Source: Pedobacter jejuensis (GTDB taxonomy: Bacteria > Bacteroidota > Bacteroidia > Sphingobacteriales > Sphingobacteriaceae). Taken from it: 64,000 bases of DNA. The DNA lies in assembly GCF_003725795.1 (NCBI RefSeq), contig NZ_RBEE01000012.1:1-64000 (forward strand). The letters run 5' to 3'. Below the pieces are notes generated by a model. That model had not been told where the DNA came from. It did no database searches and saw only the letters and a list, made by a program, of their open reading frames with translations. Positions 44,304 to 53,485 of the stretch are shown one piece after another. Every line of letters starts with the position of its first letter. Position 1 is the first letter of the stretch. The position numbers and the translations under genes are program-made.

Positions 44304-45722
44304 TTATTTTACTTTATTCTCTAATTGCGCTCTTGACCAATGAATCATTTCAGGATAGAGTTGAGATAGAAGCTTCGTTGGATTGTCTTTTTTGAATTTT
44401 AGCAAGGCATTGGTAAATTTATCAAACATAATAAATCCTCTTCTTTCACGATTCATTTTGACTCTTTCCTGGATAACAAATTCACTTGTCTTTTGATCAA
44501 AACTATCCTGAGCCCATACGCAAAATGCAGCATGGGTCATGTATTCATTAAAGACTGACATCGGATTCTTATAGAAGCTGTTTTTTTCATCAGTCCATAT
44601 TTCGGAATTATAGATTTCGGATATTTCCTTGCTATATTTAGAGCTGACCGGATTTACATAGTTATGGTCGATTTCGGTGAATACTATACCGGACATCAGA
44701 CCTTTTTTCTCTGTTTCGGATAATTCCTTTCTAATATCATATCGATTTGCATCACAGATAAACATGACGGTTTCACTGAACCATTTATTGGTTTTCTCGT
44801 TCATGCCATAATATTTTTGCGTGCTGTGTGAGCCGCCAATCAACGGTGAAAAGGTAATTTTATATGCATTATGCCTTGCCGGAAATTCTTTTTCAAGCCA
44901 GTTCCACATACTTCTAACTGGTAAAAGCTCTTCAACCCGCTTTAAATCATCATCATAAAACTTCTTATTTGAAACATAAAATTTTCTGAAATTAGATTGA
45001 TCAGCAAAATCCTTTACCAAGGGTAGTAAATCCGTGAACAGATTGGTAAAGCCATCCCAATCAGATCCAAAAACATAGTTATGAACACCTCCGTTTACAA
45101 TCGTATTGCCCTCAAATTTATAAATGAAGCTGTTTTCTCTGAACTCGTAGTACTTATTTGCAATTTCATTCTTCTGAAATTGAAGTTTTTTAAACACAGG
45201 ATGGTCTAAATAAGGACTGAAGTATCTTTCTACTCTTTTATAATAATCGGTATTCTTCTGTAAATCGGTTGCGGTTTTTCCGCTCGGTGATAAAGTCCAA
45301 ATGATATTAGCCAATTCATATACTTCAGGAATTTCATAGGAAATTTTCCCCTCATTCTCATCAATGTAATGCTGAGAGAAGCTGGCGGAAACTGCATTAT
45401 ACCTGAAAATGACTACGGTCTTTTTTCTTGGCGTCTGTACATTTACATATGTTCTCCTTCCGTAGGGAAAATTATCGCCATTGATCCGTAATGTATCCTT
45501 TCCTATAAAAGCAGTCATTATTATTCCTTTGGATACGTCCGTTCCGGGACTTGTGGTATCCACTTTCCCTATAGCTAGTTTAAAAGTGTCTGGATAAGCT
45601 GAATATTTGTATTTTATGGTATCGGAATCCGAGTGATAAATTTTGCTCAACTTTTCTTCGACTTTCTGTGCGAATGAGAAATAGCTTAAGCAAACAAACA
45701 GAGCGGATATAATGGTCTTCAT
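44304..45722 (-). CDS. DUF4932-like secreted protein (zincin-like, degenerate motif)
   Basis: 472 residues from ATG 45722 (MKTIISALFVCLSYFSFAQ), a clear signal peptide; a TTG 24 bases upstream is unlikely. The part VFTEIDHNYVNPVSSKYS aligns with the zinc-binding region of DUF4932 proteins, which normally read HExxH there. Here Thr replaces the first His, leaving ExxH. The first third may bind carbohydrate or peptide. It may be a non-catalytic peptidase homologue. Neighbours are a LytTR kinase/regulator pair and split S41 peptidase genes, so this region may hold secreted proteolytic functions. Confidence 0.65.
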   Translation of the reverse strand: MKTIISALFVCLSYFSFAQKVEEKLSKIYHSDSDTIKYKYSAYPDTFKLAIGKVDTTSPGTDVSKGIIMTAFIGKDTLRINGDNFPYGRRTYVNVQTPRKKTVVIFRYNAVSASFSQHYIDENEGKISYEIPEVYELANIIWTLSPSGKTATDLQKNTDYYKRVERYFSPYLDHPVFKKLQFQKNEIANKYYEFRENSFIYKFEGNTIVNGGVHNYVFGSDWDGFTNLFTDLLPLVKDFADQSNFRKFYVSNKKFYDDDLKRVEELLPVRSMWNWLEKEFPARHNAYKITFSPLIGGSHSTQKYYGMNEKTNKWFSETVMFICDANRYDIRKELSETEKKGLMSGIVFTEIDHNYVNPVSSKYSKEISEIYNSEIWTDEKNSFYKNPMSVFNEYMTHAAFCVWAQDSFDQKTSEFVIQERVKMNRERRGFIMFDKFTNALLKFKKDNPTKLLSQLYPEMIHWSRAQLENKVK

Positions 45723-46002
45723 GAGCGTCAATCTTAGTTTATTCAAACGTTAAGTTAAAGAATTAAATTTGAATGATAAAAATTAAAATATTATCAAAAA
45801 CGGTGGCTTTGTGATAGGCCAAAAAATATTTAGCATAAATTTCGTCTCAGAAAACGAAGGTATTAAAATATCTTATTTATAATTCATTCGACATTAGGTA
45901 ACTCAATGAACGAATTGAGAGACTAATGATTTGATTACCTTAAAAAGTGTTCCAACAACATCCCTAACCAATAGAATGAAAGATTTTTAGAATACCAAAA
46001 TT

Positions 46003-46171
46003 TTAGTTTTTCTTAAGATTTTCAACGTCTTCTTGCAACTTATTTTCTCCAAAATCCTTTCTAACACCTCTAAAAAACCAGAAAGGTGCTCTAAGTATTA
46101 AACATTCTGTGTAGCGAAAGTAACGCGCTAGTGATACATACTTGAAGCAGCTTAATTTTACATAGACCGTC
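46003..46171 (-). pseudogene. Unrecognised coding remnant behind the S41 gene
   Basis: Directly after the S41 stop (46183), an in-frame open stretch reads KYVSLARYFRYTECLILRAP and continues with FWFFRGVRKDFGENKLQED to TAA 46003-46005. It has no ATG. A diverged copy of its DNA (about 50088-50190) lies behind the other broken S41 gene. It looks like the C-terminus of a protein that I do not recognise, so it is probably a gene relic carried with the peptidase genes. Confidence 0.35.
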
Positions 46172-46182
46172 AAATTAAATGC

Positions 46183-47409
46183 TTATTTCCCTTCTCTGAT
46201 GTACTTCAATGCTCTTTGTAGATGTGCATCTTCAACTCCACTCAAATCTTTGGCAGATACTTTAAAATAAATATCTGGTTTGATACCAACACGCTGAGTT
46301 TCTCGTCCATCGGGATAGAAGATACCATTACCAGTAAAACTGAAACGATAACCTCCAGGCAGGTTCAATCTTTTTACATCACCATCAGCACCCGCTGTTT
46401 GACTACCGATAATGGTGGCATTGGTATTGAACTGACGTAACATCATAGAAAACCACTCACCCATACTTTGGGCATTTTCATCGGTCAAAATTACGATTTT
46501 GCCTGTATACAATTCTCCCATGGGTTTTGTGCCGTCCTTAGACACATACATATAGTTTTCAATATCTTCCCTATGTATAAATGCGCCAGGGTCTTTTAGG
46601 TCTGCAGCATAATAACGGGCAAAAGCAAATGGTGCTTTACCTAATACCAATGGCAAATAGTAACCAAATAGACCCGGTGCCTGAGGATATTTTCTCATGT
46701 CAAAAACGAGGGCCTTTTTACTTTTCAGTTCAGTTGATAATTTTGCAAGGTCTTTGTCTTTTGGCAGATCCTTATCAAAGATATTACCAGCCCTGAACAA
46801 AGTAATATCGTCACCAATATATTCTATACCTTTGATTTTTTTCTCTTTAGCCCTTTTTTGCAGAATATCATCTTCAATAATTTTGACACTTTTTCTGTTA
46901 TGACGATCTAGCATCACCAGCTTTAGATTTAGATAGGCTCTATCTCTTCTCACCTTTACATTTACAGTTTCACCCTTTAAATTGCTAAATGCAAAAGTAT
47001 CGCCCCTGTCATTATTAGCTGTACTCAATTGCCTGTATTTAACGGCATTATTGGAGGCAGGGAGCAATGTTCCTCTTTCTTTAAGCCAATCCTCCATTTT
47101 TATTCCATTTATGGCGACAATCTCATCACCTGCTTTCAACGAGCTACTTTTTGCCAAAGAATCGTTTAAGAATTTTTTAACGATAATACCTTTGGCCTCT
47201 GCTTTATAATCAAAGGGTGGGTAATATCTAACTTTGAAAATATCACTGGTCATTTTCAAATTACCGTTTTCCATAAACTCTCCTCCATGGGTATCATTAA
47301 TTGCAACCTCTAACATCAAAACACTCTTCTCATAGCTGGTCCTGTCCTTGATCTCCCTGAAGATAGGTATCATTGCCGTCAGAACCTTTTTCCAGTCCTT
47401 GTCCATCAT
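46183..47409 (-). CDS. S41 family peptidase, C-terminal (PDZ and catalytic) part of a split gene
   Basis: 408 residues. The PDZ domain (GIIVKKFLNDSLAKSSSLKA, about 70-130) is followed by the S41 core with the catalytic Ser in TDENAQSMGEWF and GSQTAGADGDV. It lacks a signal peptide, which is on the preceding frame (47406-47990). The start MMDKDWKKVL overlaps the previous stop within ATATATATGATGG. Removing one TA from that repeat joins FPYKY directly to MMDKDW, as in intact S41 proteins of this family. Thus the gene is frameshifted or phase-variable. If translated alone, the peptidase would remain cytoplasmic. Confidence 0.75.
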   Translation of the reverse strand: MMDKDWKKVLTAMIPIFREIKDRTSYEKSVLMLEVAINDTHGGEFMENGNLKMTSDIFKVRYYPPFDYKAEAKGIIVKKFLNDSLAKSSSLKAGDEIVAINGIKMEDWLKERGTLLPASNNAVKYRQLSTANNDRGDTFAFSNLKGETVNVKVRRDRAYLNLKLVMLDRHNRKSVKIIEDDILQKRAKEKKIKGIEYIGDDITLFRAGNIFDKDLPKDKDLAKLSTELKSKKALVFDMRKYPQAPGLFGYYLPLVLGKAPFAFARYYAADLKDPGAFIHREDIENYMYVSKDGTKPMGELYTGKIVILTDENAQSMGEWFSMMLRQFNTNATIIGSQTAGADGDVKRLNLPGGYRFSFTGNGIFYPDGRETQRVGIKPDIYFKVSAKDLSGVEDAHLQRALKYIREGK

Positions 47410-47990
47410 ATATATTTATAGGGGAAGAGATATTCAATGGCATTCCAAACCTTTGCCAGGGTCAGCAAATTCATTCTCTCTTCGTTAAAAGTATAATCGG
47501 TATAAGCAGCCTCATTTGGCAGATCACTTTCATACCAAACTGCAGGAATATATTGATGGTTGCCGCTCAGATTAACCTGGTTGGACAATGCAGTTAATTG
47601 TTTTCTTACAGCGATCGTATACTTCTTGTCTTTAATCCAATTGTAGTCAACATTTTTAAGCAAATGCTGGTAGCTGCTTAATGTATCATGGTCGTAGCTG
47701 TGGGCTTTTGCCGTGAACGCAGGATCAACTGGTCCTATCATCGTTGATACCAATTGGTTTAATTGCTTTTGATCAGCATTTTTAACCGACTCAATCAGTG
47801 ATAGAAACACTTTATCTGCATCAAATTTACCAACAATGCTTTTTTGAGATTTGTACTTAACAAGCCCCCATATCTGGATGAATTGCTTTATATTCTGATT
47901 TTGAGTCATTATGTTTTTCCCTTGTGCCTGTACATTAACTATTTGGAACAATAAGGCAACTAATAGGAAGTAATATTTAATAGTTTTCAT
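47406..47990 (-). CDS. S41 family peptidase, N-terminal part of a split gene
   Basis: 194 residues. A signal peptide (MKTIKYYFLLVALLFQIVNV) is followed by the helical N-terminal domain of long Bacteroidota S41 peptidases, ending with VWNAIEYLFPYKYI, just where the family continues with a conserved DW motif. The stop TGA lies in a TA repeat and overlaps the start of the C-terminal frame. With the C-terminal part the original protein had about 602 residues. A palindromic control region and a LytS kinase gene are divergent on its 5' side. Confidence 0.75.
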   Translation of the reverse strand: MKTIKYYFLLVALLFQIVNVQAQGKNIMTQNQNIKQFIQIWGLVKYKSQKSIVGKFDADKVFLSLIESVKNADQKQLNQLVSTMIGPVDPAFTAKAHSYDHDTLSSYQHLLKNVDYNWIKDKKYTIAVRKQLTALSNQVNLSGNHQYIPAVWYESDLPNEAAYTDYTFNEERMNLLTLAKVWNAIEYLFPYKYI

Positions 47991-48069
47991 GTAATCTATT
48001 TTTTGGTTTGATTCCTCAAATGTTCATATCTGAGATTACAAGAAGAAAAGCGATTGACCAATGCCACAT

Positions 48070-48139
48070 TTTTATTGACAAGCAAGGAATTATGAGCAAA
48101 TCAATCTTGTGTATTTGTTGACCCATCTTGTCAATAAAA
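48070..48139. promoter_or_regulatory. Inverted-repeat control site between S41 and kinase genes
   Basis: TTTTATTGACAAG (48070-48082) and its exact inverse CTTGTCAATAAAA (48127-48139) flank 44 bases in the divergent gap between the S41 gene (start 47990) and the LytS kinase gene (start 48197). Extra TTGAC half-sites lie nearby (48055 and 48118). It could bind the LytTR regulator encoded at 49233 or form a transcript stem. Function inferred. Confidence 0.4.
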
Positions 48140-48196
48140 TTGACCGTTTAGTGTATTTATTTTCCTGCCAATATTAATTTAACATACTTTTAAACC

Positions 48197-49240
48197 ATGA
48201 ACAAACGACTATTTTTCTACCTACATATCGGTTATTGGTTATTGGTACTGATGCAGGTGTTGTTGGTGGCCCTGGGTACCGGGGTTCTGGGTACACATTT
48301 CGATTGGCGGTTATTTCTCTCCATTGTACTTCCGGTTAAGGCTTTACAGATTGCATGTTCTGCTATGTTCTTTTATATAAACTACCTTTTTCTGATTCCA
48401 TATGTACTAAAAAAAGGAACAATCCTTAAATATATACTTTCACTGGTAGGCGGTATCATTGTATTCAGCCCGCTATACTACTTAATGGAACAGATTGTGT
48501 ATCCTTTAATCGGCTGGAAAAGCTATGACATGGATCTCGACTTGTTTTTCGCTTTCATCGTTGCCTTAGGTGCTAATTTTCTGAATATCTTTTTAGGTCT
48601 GCTGTTGAGTTACCTAATGGATTGGCGAACCATCCGTGCCGAAAAGGAAGTAGTAGAGAAGGAGCATCTAAAAACCGAACTGGCCTTTTTAAAATCACAG
48701 GTAAATCCACACTATCTGTTCAACACCATTAATGATATCTATTCGCTTACCCAACAACAATCTGAAGAAGCACCGGAAGCCCTACTTAAGCTTTCTGAGG
48801 TGTTGCGTTATATGTTGAGAGAAAGTGATGATCCTTATGTGCCATTGGCAAATGAAATAGATTACCTGAACAATGTGATCGACCTACAAAAAATTGGACA
48901 AAAAGGCAATTCACATATCGATTTCAAATTGGTGGGCAAAATAGAACATCAAAAGATTGCGCCAGTGATTCTAATCAATTTTATAGAGAATGCATTTAAA
49001 CATGGAATTTTTAAAAATAGTGAAGAACCCATTCAAATTTTAGTTACTATTGATAAGCAGGCTTTTCATTTGCATCTTCGCAATAAGATAAATGTTGCCA
49101 AAAAAGACAGAACTGGCGGAATTGGTTTGGTCAATGTCCAAAGGCGCCTGGCATTGATCTATCCAAACCGCCATAAGCTTTTAATTAATCCACAAACTGA
49201 TACTTTTGTTGTTGATTTAAAAATTGACCTTTATGATTAG
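48197..49240 (+). CDS. LytS/YesM-type sensor histidine kinase
   Basis: 347 residues. Four transmembrane helices occupy about residues 1-140. A short coiled linker (AEKEVVEKEHLKTELAFLKS) leads to the His box VNPHYLFNTINDIYS, the N-box FIENAFKHGIF and the G-box GGIGLVNVQRRLALIYP. It overlaps the response-regulator gene by 8 bases (ATGATTAG), so the pair is translationally coupled. It is divergent from the split S41 gene, which it may regulate. Confidence 0.94.
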   Translation: MNKRLFFYLHIGYWLLVLMQVLLVALGTGVLGTHFDWRLFLSIVLPVKALQIACSAMFFYINYLFLIPYVLKKGTILKYILSLVGGIIVFSPLYYLMEQIVYPLIGWKSYDMDLDLFFAFIVALGANFLNIFLGLLLSYLMDWRTIRAEKEVVEKEHLKTELAFLKSQVNPHYLFNTINDIYSLTQQQSEEAPEALLKLSEVLRYMLRESDDPYVPLANEIDYLNNVIDLQKIGQKGNSHIDFKLVGKIEHQKIAPVILINFIENAFKHGIFKNSEEPIQILVTIDKQAFHLHLRNKINVAKKDRTGGIGLVNVQRRLALIYPNRHKLLINPQTDTFVVDLKIDLYD

Positions 49241-49952
49241 ATGCATTATTGTAGATGACAAACCCTTAGCCATTGATGTTTTAGAACATTATATTTCTAA
49301 AGTTCCATTTCTGAGTTTAACCTTTACTACTATCAACCCTTTAGATGCATTAAATAAGGTAATTGAAGGTGAAGTAGACCTGGTTTTTCTCGACATACAG
49401 ATGCCCGAGCTCAGCGGACTACAGTTCATGAAGATCATAAAAGGGAAATGTTTGGTGATCTTAACTACCGCTTATGCCGAGTATGCCATGGAAGGTTTTG
49501 ATAATGATGCTGTTGATTATTTATTAAAGCCCGTCTCATTTGAACGTTTTTATAAAGCTGTAGAAAAAGCCCAGCTTATCTTGAAAGGGTTGGAGAAGAT
49601 AGCCAAACCAAGCACCTCATTCCTTGTAAAGGAAAAAGAAGCTAGCCAAATCTTTGTAAAAACCGAATACAAACTGGTTAGGGTTAATGTAGCTGATATT
49701 CTATATATTGAGGGTTTACAGAACTATGTAATGATTTATACTGCAAAAGAAAAGATCACCAGTCTGCAAACCATGAAAAAAACCGAAGAGCAGTTACCTG
49801 TCAGTCAGTTTATCCGGATTCATAAGTCATTTATTGTAGCCATTAATAAGATCACTAGTATCGAAAGAAACCGCATATGCATTGGCGAGAAAACAATTGC
49901 ATTAGGCGAGGTTTATCGTGAAGCATTTTACAAAGCGATAGCGAATAATTAG
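49233..49952 (+). CDS. LytTR-family response regulator
   Basis: 239 residues from ATG 49233 (MIRCIIVDDKPLA); a TTG 9 bases earlier gives only three more residues. The receiver domain has phospho-acceptor Asp in LVFLDIQMPELSG and switch Lys in DYLLKPVSF. Lys follows the two acidic residues (VDDKP), where Glu is usual, which may alter metal binding but need not abolish activity. The LytTR domain covers about 135-235 (ILYIEGLQNYVMIYT, FIRIHKSFIVAINKI). It pairs with the kinase encoded upstream. Confidence 0.95.
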   Translation: MIRCIIVDDKPLAIDVLEHYISKVPFLSLTFTTINPLDALNKVIEGEVDLVFLDIQMPELSGLQFMKIIKGKCLVILTTAYAEYAMEGFDNDAVDYLLKPVSFERFYKAVEKAQLILKGLEKIAKPSTSFLVKEKEASQIFVKTEYKLVRVNVADILYIEGLQNYVMIYTAKEKITSLQTMKKTEEQLPVSQFIRIHKSFIVAINKITSIERNRICIGEKTIALGEVYREAFYKAIANN

Positions 49953-50487
49953 CATTTGATAAATATTATTATTTACTCAGGCGGAATTAAAGAAATTCAA
50001 TAAGACAAATCATGTTATAAATTGTATAGGGGTATTTCTAGTACTCCGAAATTCTATTGTCTTTATAGATTTCCCACCTATTCTTGCAACTTTTCTTTTC
50101 TCTAAAGTCCTTTCTACCCTTAAGAAACAAAATAGATATTTTAAGGACTCAACATTCCCCGTAGTGTGGAGATTTCGGAAACGTTGATCATTTAAGTATA
50201 AAATCTTAACTCAATGCATTTTGGACAAAATTGAACTACAATATTGGTTGCTAAGATATTCGAAGTCGGCAGCCCAATTTTAAAACTGGTCAACCCGCTA
50301 CTACATGGACTTGGCGTGACGTCGTAATCTCCATGTAATATTCATTATTTTCATCCTGCGAGGTTTGCAAAGGACTTATTAGATTTATTGGATAAATTTA
50401 TATAGTTCTCATTAAAAGTAGATTTAAGGTGTCAAAAGATTTTCCAATATATTTTGTGCCGAAAAATGAACATTTATTACAACAACT
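49953..50487. other. Intergenic region with diverged repeat
   Basis: 535 bases. No gene is supported. The part 50088-50190 resembles 46025-46130 on the same strand (TTCTTGCAACTT, TCCTTTCTA and AACATTC blocks in the same order), that is, the remnant behind the other S41 gene; here its frame is broken by stops. The rest is without recognisable features. Confidence 0.45.
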
Positions 50488-51669
50488 TCACTTGAAATCA
50501 ACTGGATTAAACTTATCTTTAATATACTTTAAAGTCTGAGTTATCCAGTCATCTCCGAAAGGATCAAGGAGGATGTCTGGTTTTATCCCTATACCCTCGT
50601 AGGCTAAATCCTTTGACCGGCCTCTCATGTCGGTCGGGTAAAATATAAAACGTTTACTTGGCAAAATCATGGTTTTACCATAATTGCTACCATAGGTTAT
50701 CGTTCCCCGGGTTGTCTCACCTAAAGTTGTTAAGCCGCTTTTATCCTTGATATCAAGGATAAATTGCTCAGCATTACTCATTGTGTTGTTGTTCTGCAAA
50801 AGGTAAATTCTGCCATGATATTTTTTCAAAAAAGTTAAAAACTGTTTTGAAGTTCGATATCCCCCTCCCAAGTTATTTCTTAAATCAACAATGAGACATT
50901 CAGGGATGATCTTCGCCCTTATAGTGTCAAAAGATGATTTGGCCATAGTGTGATTATCATTGCTCGAACTGAAACTACTCAGTCTAAGATATCCAACCTT
51001 ATTTGTAAGTTCTCTATACTCGAACTTTTCCTTGCCAAACTTCATTGGAGCATACTTACCAGGCTGGAATTTCTGGAAGTTCATGTTACCAAGTTTGCCA
51101 TTAACTAATCTAACATTTCTATAAAGAACGTAAGGAACAGGTGGCCCCACGAAACTTATAGCATCGAAACTTTTGTTTCTGGCATTATTTAAAATTACTT
51201 CAACTATCCCTGTCCGGAAATTCTGGAGATAATAGACATTTTCTCTTTCTCCAAACATTACATATTTAGCACCGTCAGCTCTGACGTATATCCCTTCGAT
51301 ACTATCCCTTGGATATAAGGTATATCTCGATTTAATCTAAATAGTATCTATTTCCAATTTCAAATATTTAAGCCTAAATGTAGAATCAGGCTTTCGCCAT
51401 AAACCCAGGTGGTTATCTTTGATAGGATAAATTAGTTTTAGCAATTTCTGATAAATTTCAAATTCATCTGAGGATTTCAAATCTTCACGTAAGCCTTCGT
51501 AAAGTTTCTGATAAGATTTGTTGTCTTTTAGCTGATCTTTATAAGCGTGAAGTTCCTTAATCTTATTATATAGAAAATCAAGGTCTTCTATGTTCTGGGC
51601 TTCTTGTGCCACGAGGGTTGAAGAAAAAACTAAAGACAATAGAATAATCAGTAAATATTTGTTTATCAT
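50488..51669 (-). pseudogene. S41 family peptidase interrupted by in-frame TAG
   Basis: Two open stretches in one frame (51669-51340 and 51336-50488, the second with a possible restart at ATG 51258) are divided only by TAG at 51337-51339 (LEIDTI-stop-IKSRYTLYPRDSIEG). The first has a signal peptide (MINKYLLIILLSLVFSSTLV) and a helical N-terminal part. The second carries the S41 core: LIVDLRNNLGGGYRT, the catalytic Ser in NNTMSNAEQF, and LGETTRGTITYG. The original protein had 393 residues. Nonsense mutation is the simplest explanation; readthrough cannot be excluded from sequence. Confidence 0.8.
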
Positions 51670-52162
51670 AGAATTACGGCATTTATTGCTGCATGAAAAT
51701 AGTCATGGTAGTAAGTTATCATATATTAGGCTAAAGCTAAATATGTTGGTTCTAGGCCAAAACTCTATTATCCCAACCCCTGATAATTTTATCCTAACAC
51801 GAATCTCGGATGGTGTAAAAAAAACTGTTTCAGTATACAAATGTTTTTTTTCCAAACTTATGTAATCTGCAAAAACCAATTTAATTGACCCCTCTTCGCC
51901 AAAACACTAAAACAAAGACAAGCAATAATTTAAAATAAATATATTTCTGGTGGAATGAGGTCAATCTATTCTGATTTATTCACAAGAGTGTAGGTTTGGC
52001 TAATAAGCATGCCCAGTTAATGGATAAAGGCATACGATAGTCCATTTCTACAGCAAATACTCTAGCGTTTATTAGCAGATGTTCCCATTATAAACCAAAG
52101 TCGCCAGAAGTCTAGATATTATTCATGGGATTAAAACAATTCCTTTTTGTTGTACTTATAAC
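51670..52162. other. Intergenic region with IS21-end-like sequence
   Basis: 493 bases with no supported gene. It holds the IS21-end-like unit at 51876-51900. Otherwise AT-rich with no recognisable feature. Confidence 0.4.
51876..51900 (-). repeat. IS21-end-like solo sequence
   Basis: On the minus strand it reads GGCGAAGAG then GGGTCAATTAAATTGG, the best match in the window to the repeat beside istB (GGCGAAAG then GGGGTCAAATTTATTGG, 293-317). No transposase lies nearby, so it is a solo copy. Its orientation is opposite to the copy at 34222. Confidence 0.5.
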
Positions 52163-52591
52163 TTATTCATTAGAATTTTCGATCTTTATCCACCATGTAC
52201 TTCTTTTTATTTCAAAAGAAATTTGCTTTTTCTTTTTGTAAATAATTGTCCCACCTATTGCCAGGAATATTGTTAAGAATCTGAACATATTTGCGTAAGT
52301 GACTCCCAAAGCATTTTTATCTACGTCAAAAATCAGCCAATACAAATTCATCAGACTATGTAGAGAAATGGCTGTCCAAAGGTTAAATTTCCACTCTGAA
52401 TAAATCCATGCAAATATGATTGAGCCAACAAATGTGAGTAAAAATATTCCAATAACTTCATCGCTATCAGTACTTTGATATAAATGTGCCATACCAAATA
52501 ACAAGGAACCAAAAAAAACGGATGGTAAAAATCCCAGTCTGGCATACCTGTAAAGCATCCCAAAAAGAATAGTTAAAGCTAATTCGCTCAT
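52163..52591 (-). CDS. CPBP-family intramembrane protease-like protein, N-terminally short
   Basis: 142 residues with four hydrophobic segments. FGMLYRYARLGFLPSVFFGS and LLFGMAHL, then ISLHSLMNLYW, follow the order of motifs 1-3 of CPBP (CAAX-like, bacteriocin-processing) proteases. The EExxxR motif that should precede the first is missing: the N-terminus reads SELALTILFG, and a TAG stands directly before the ATG. Family members are usually over 200 residues. It is therefore probably a truncated and inactive gene. Confidence 0.55.
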   Translation of the reverse strand: MSELALTILFGMLYRYARLGFLPSVFFGSLLFGMAHLYQSTDSDEVIGIFLLTFVGSIIFAWIYSEWKFNLWTAISLHSLMNLYWLIFDVDKNALGVTYANMFRFLTIFLAIGGTIIYKKKKQISFEIKRSTWWIKIENSNE

Positions 52592-52630
52592 CTAGATACA
52601 TTCTGCTTTTTACAGATTTTAAGAGGATAT

Positions 52631-53485
52631 CTACTGGAATTTTAATTTCTCCACCAGGTCATTAAAGTACTGTTCTCCCCAAATTTCAAGCACCGCATCA
52701 TCTTTTATAAAGGGTATAACATCTTCCTTTACATTGTCAAAGGAAACAGCCTTAATTTTCTCGCGGAGTGAGTCAATGACATCATTTCGACTTAATTCTT
52801 CTTTGCTCCAATCCCCGGTATCTTTTGCTCTTAACTCAAAATGGTGCAGGTCAAGTGGTATCCCTTTTTTTATATACCATTCCAGGTCATACCAATCCCT
52901 TCCTTTGACCCGGTTTTTCCACTTTCTGAATAGCAATGCATGCATTTTTCCAGCAAAGAGACTAGGTTTGTCAAAACATTTTACATAAAAGGAAAAAGGA
53001 CGTGTGAGCAGTTTCATTTCTGTTTTAAATCCCAGTGGTGGCCGGCGGTCCACTTCTATCTTAATTTTCATGGATCTGTTTGTCGATTTTATGCCGGCCT
53101 GCTTTACAATATCTTCCAGTACCAATTCTTTCCATTCGGTTTCGGATTTAAGGAAAGCTGAATAAATATTTGTTTTTTCTTTCTTCTCCTTCTCACGGAT
53201 GCTAACTTTCATACCTATGGATTCAAATTCGGCCACAATAGCATCGAAGTAAGGGTCAAGAGAAAAATCAGGATCGGCTTTTACTAATGAAAAGTCCAGG
53301 TCTTCAGAGAATCGATCTAACCCATAAAATATACGCAAGGCAGTTCCACCATAAAAGGCTGCCTTTTCAAAGAAATTGGTTCTTGAAAGGCCGGCCAGTG
53401 CAACTTCCTGCATAATTTCTCTCAAAGCTGAGCGTACATCTTCTGTATTTTTTGGGTCATATTCCCCAATCCATTCTTTAATCAT
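52631..53485 (-). CDS. AbiEii/AbiGii-family nucleotidyltransferase toxin (type IV TA)
   Basis: 284 residues. The nucleotidyltransferase motif is at residues 46-65 (GGTALRIFYGLDRFSEDLDF) with Asp62 and Asp64 as likely metal ligands; KIKIEVDRRPP follows, and WYDLEWYI contains another family motif. In AbiE systems the toxin transfers nucleotides to target RNA, such as tRNA ends, and causes growth arrest on phage infection; the antitoxin acts by repression of the operon. The start overlaps the antitoxin stop by 4 bases. Located next to a serine recombinase, as is common for defence cargo. Confidence 0.92.
   Translation of the reverse strand: MIKEWIGEYDPKNTEDVRSALREIMQEVALAGLSRTNFFEKAAFYGGTALRIFYGLDRFSEDLDFSLVKADPDFSLDPYFDAIVAEFESIGMKVSIREKEKKEKTNIYSAFLKSETEWKELVLEDIVKQAGIKSTNRSMKIKIEVDRRPPLGFKTEMKLLTRPFSFYVKCFDKPSLFAGKMHALLFRKWKNRVKGRDWYDLEWYIKKGIPLDLHHFELRAKDTGDWSKEELSRNDVIDSLREKIKAVSFDNVKEDVIPFIKDDAVLEIWGEQYFNDLVEKLKFQ

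Noticed and set aside
49224..49232. TTG at 49224 as start of the LytTR regulator
   Set aside because: ATG 49233 gives the canonical start of the receiver domain and an ATGATTAG-type overlap with the kinase stop.
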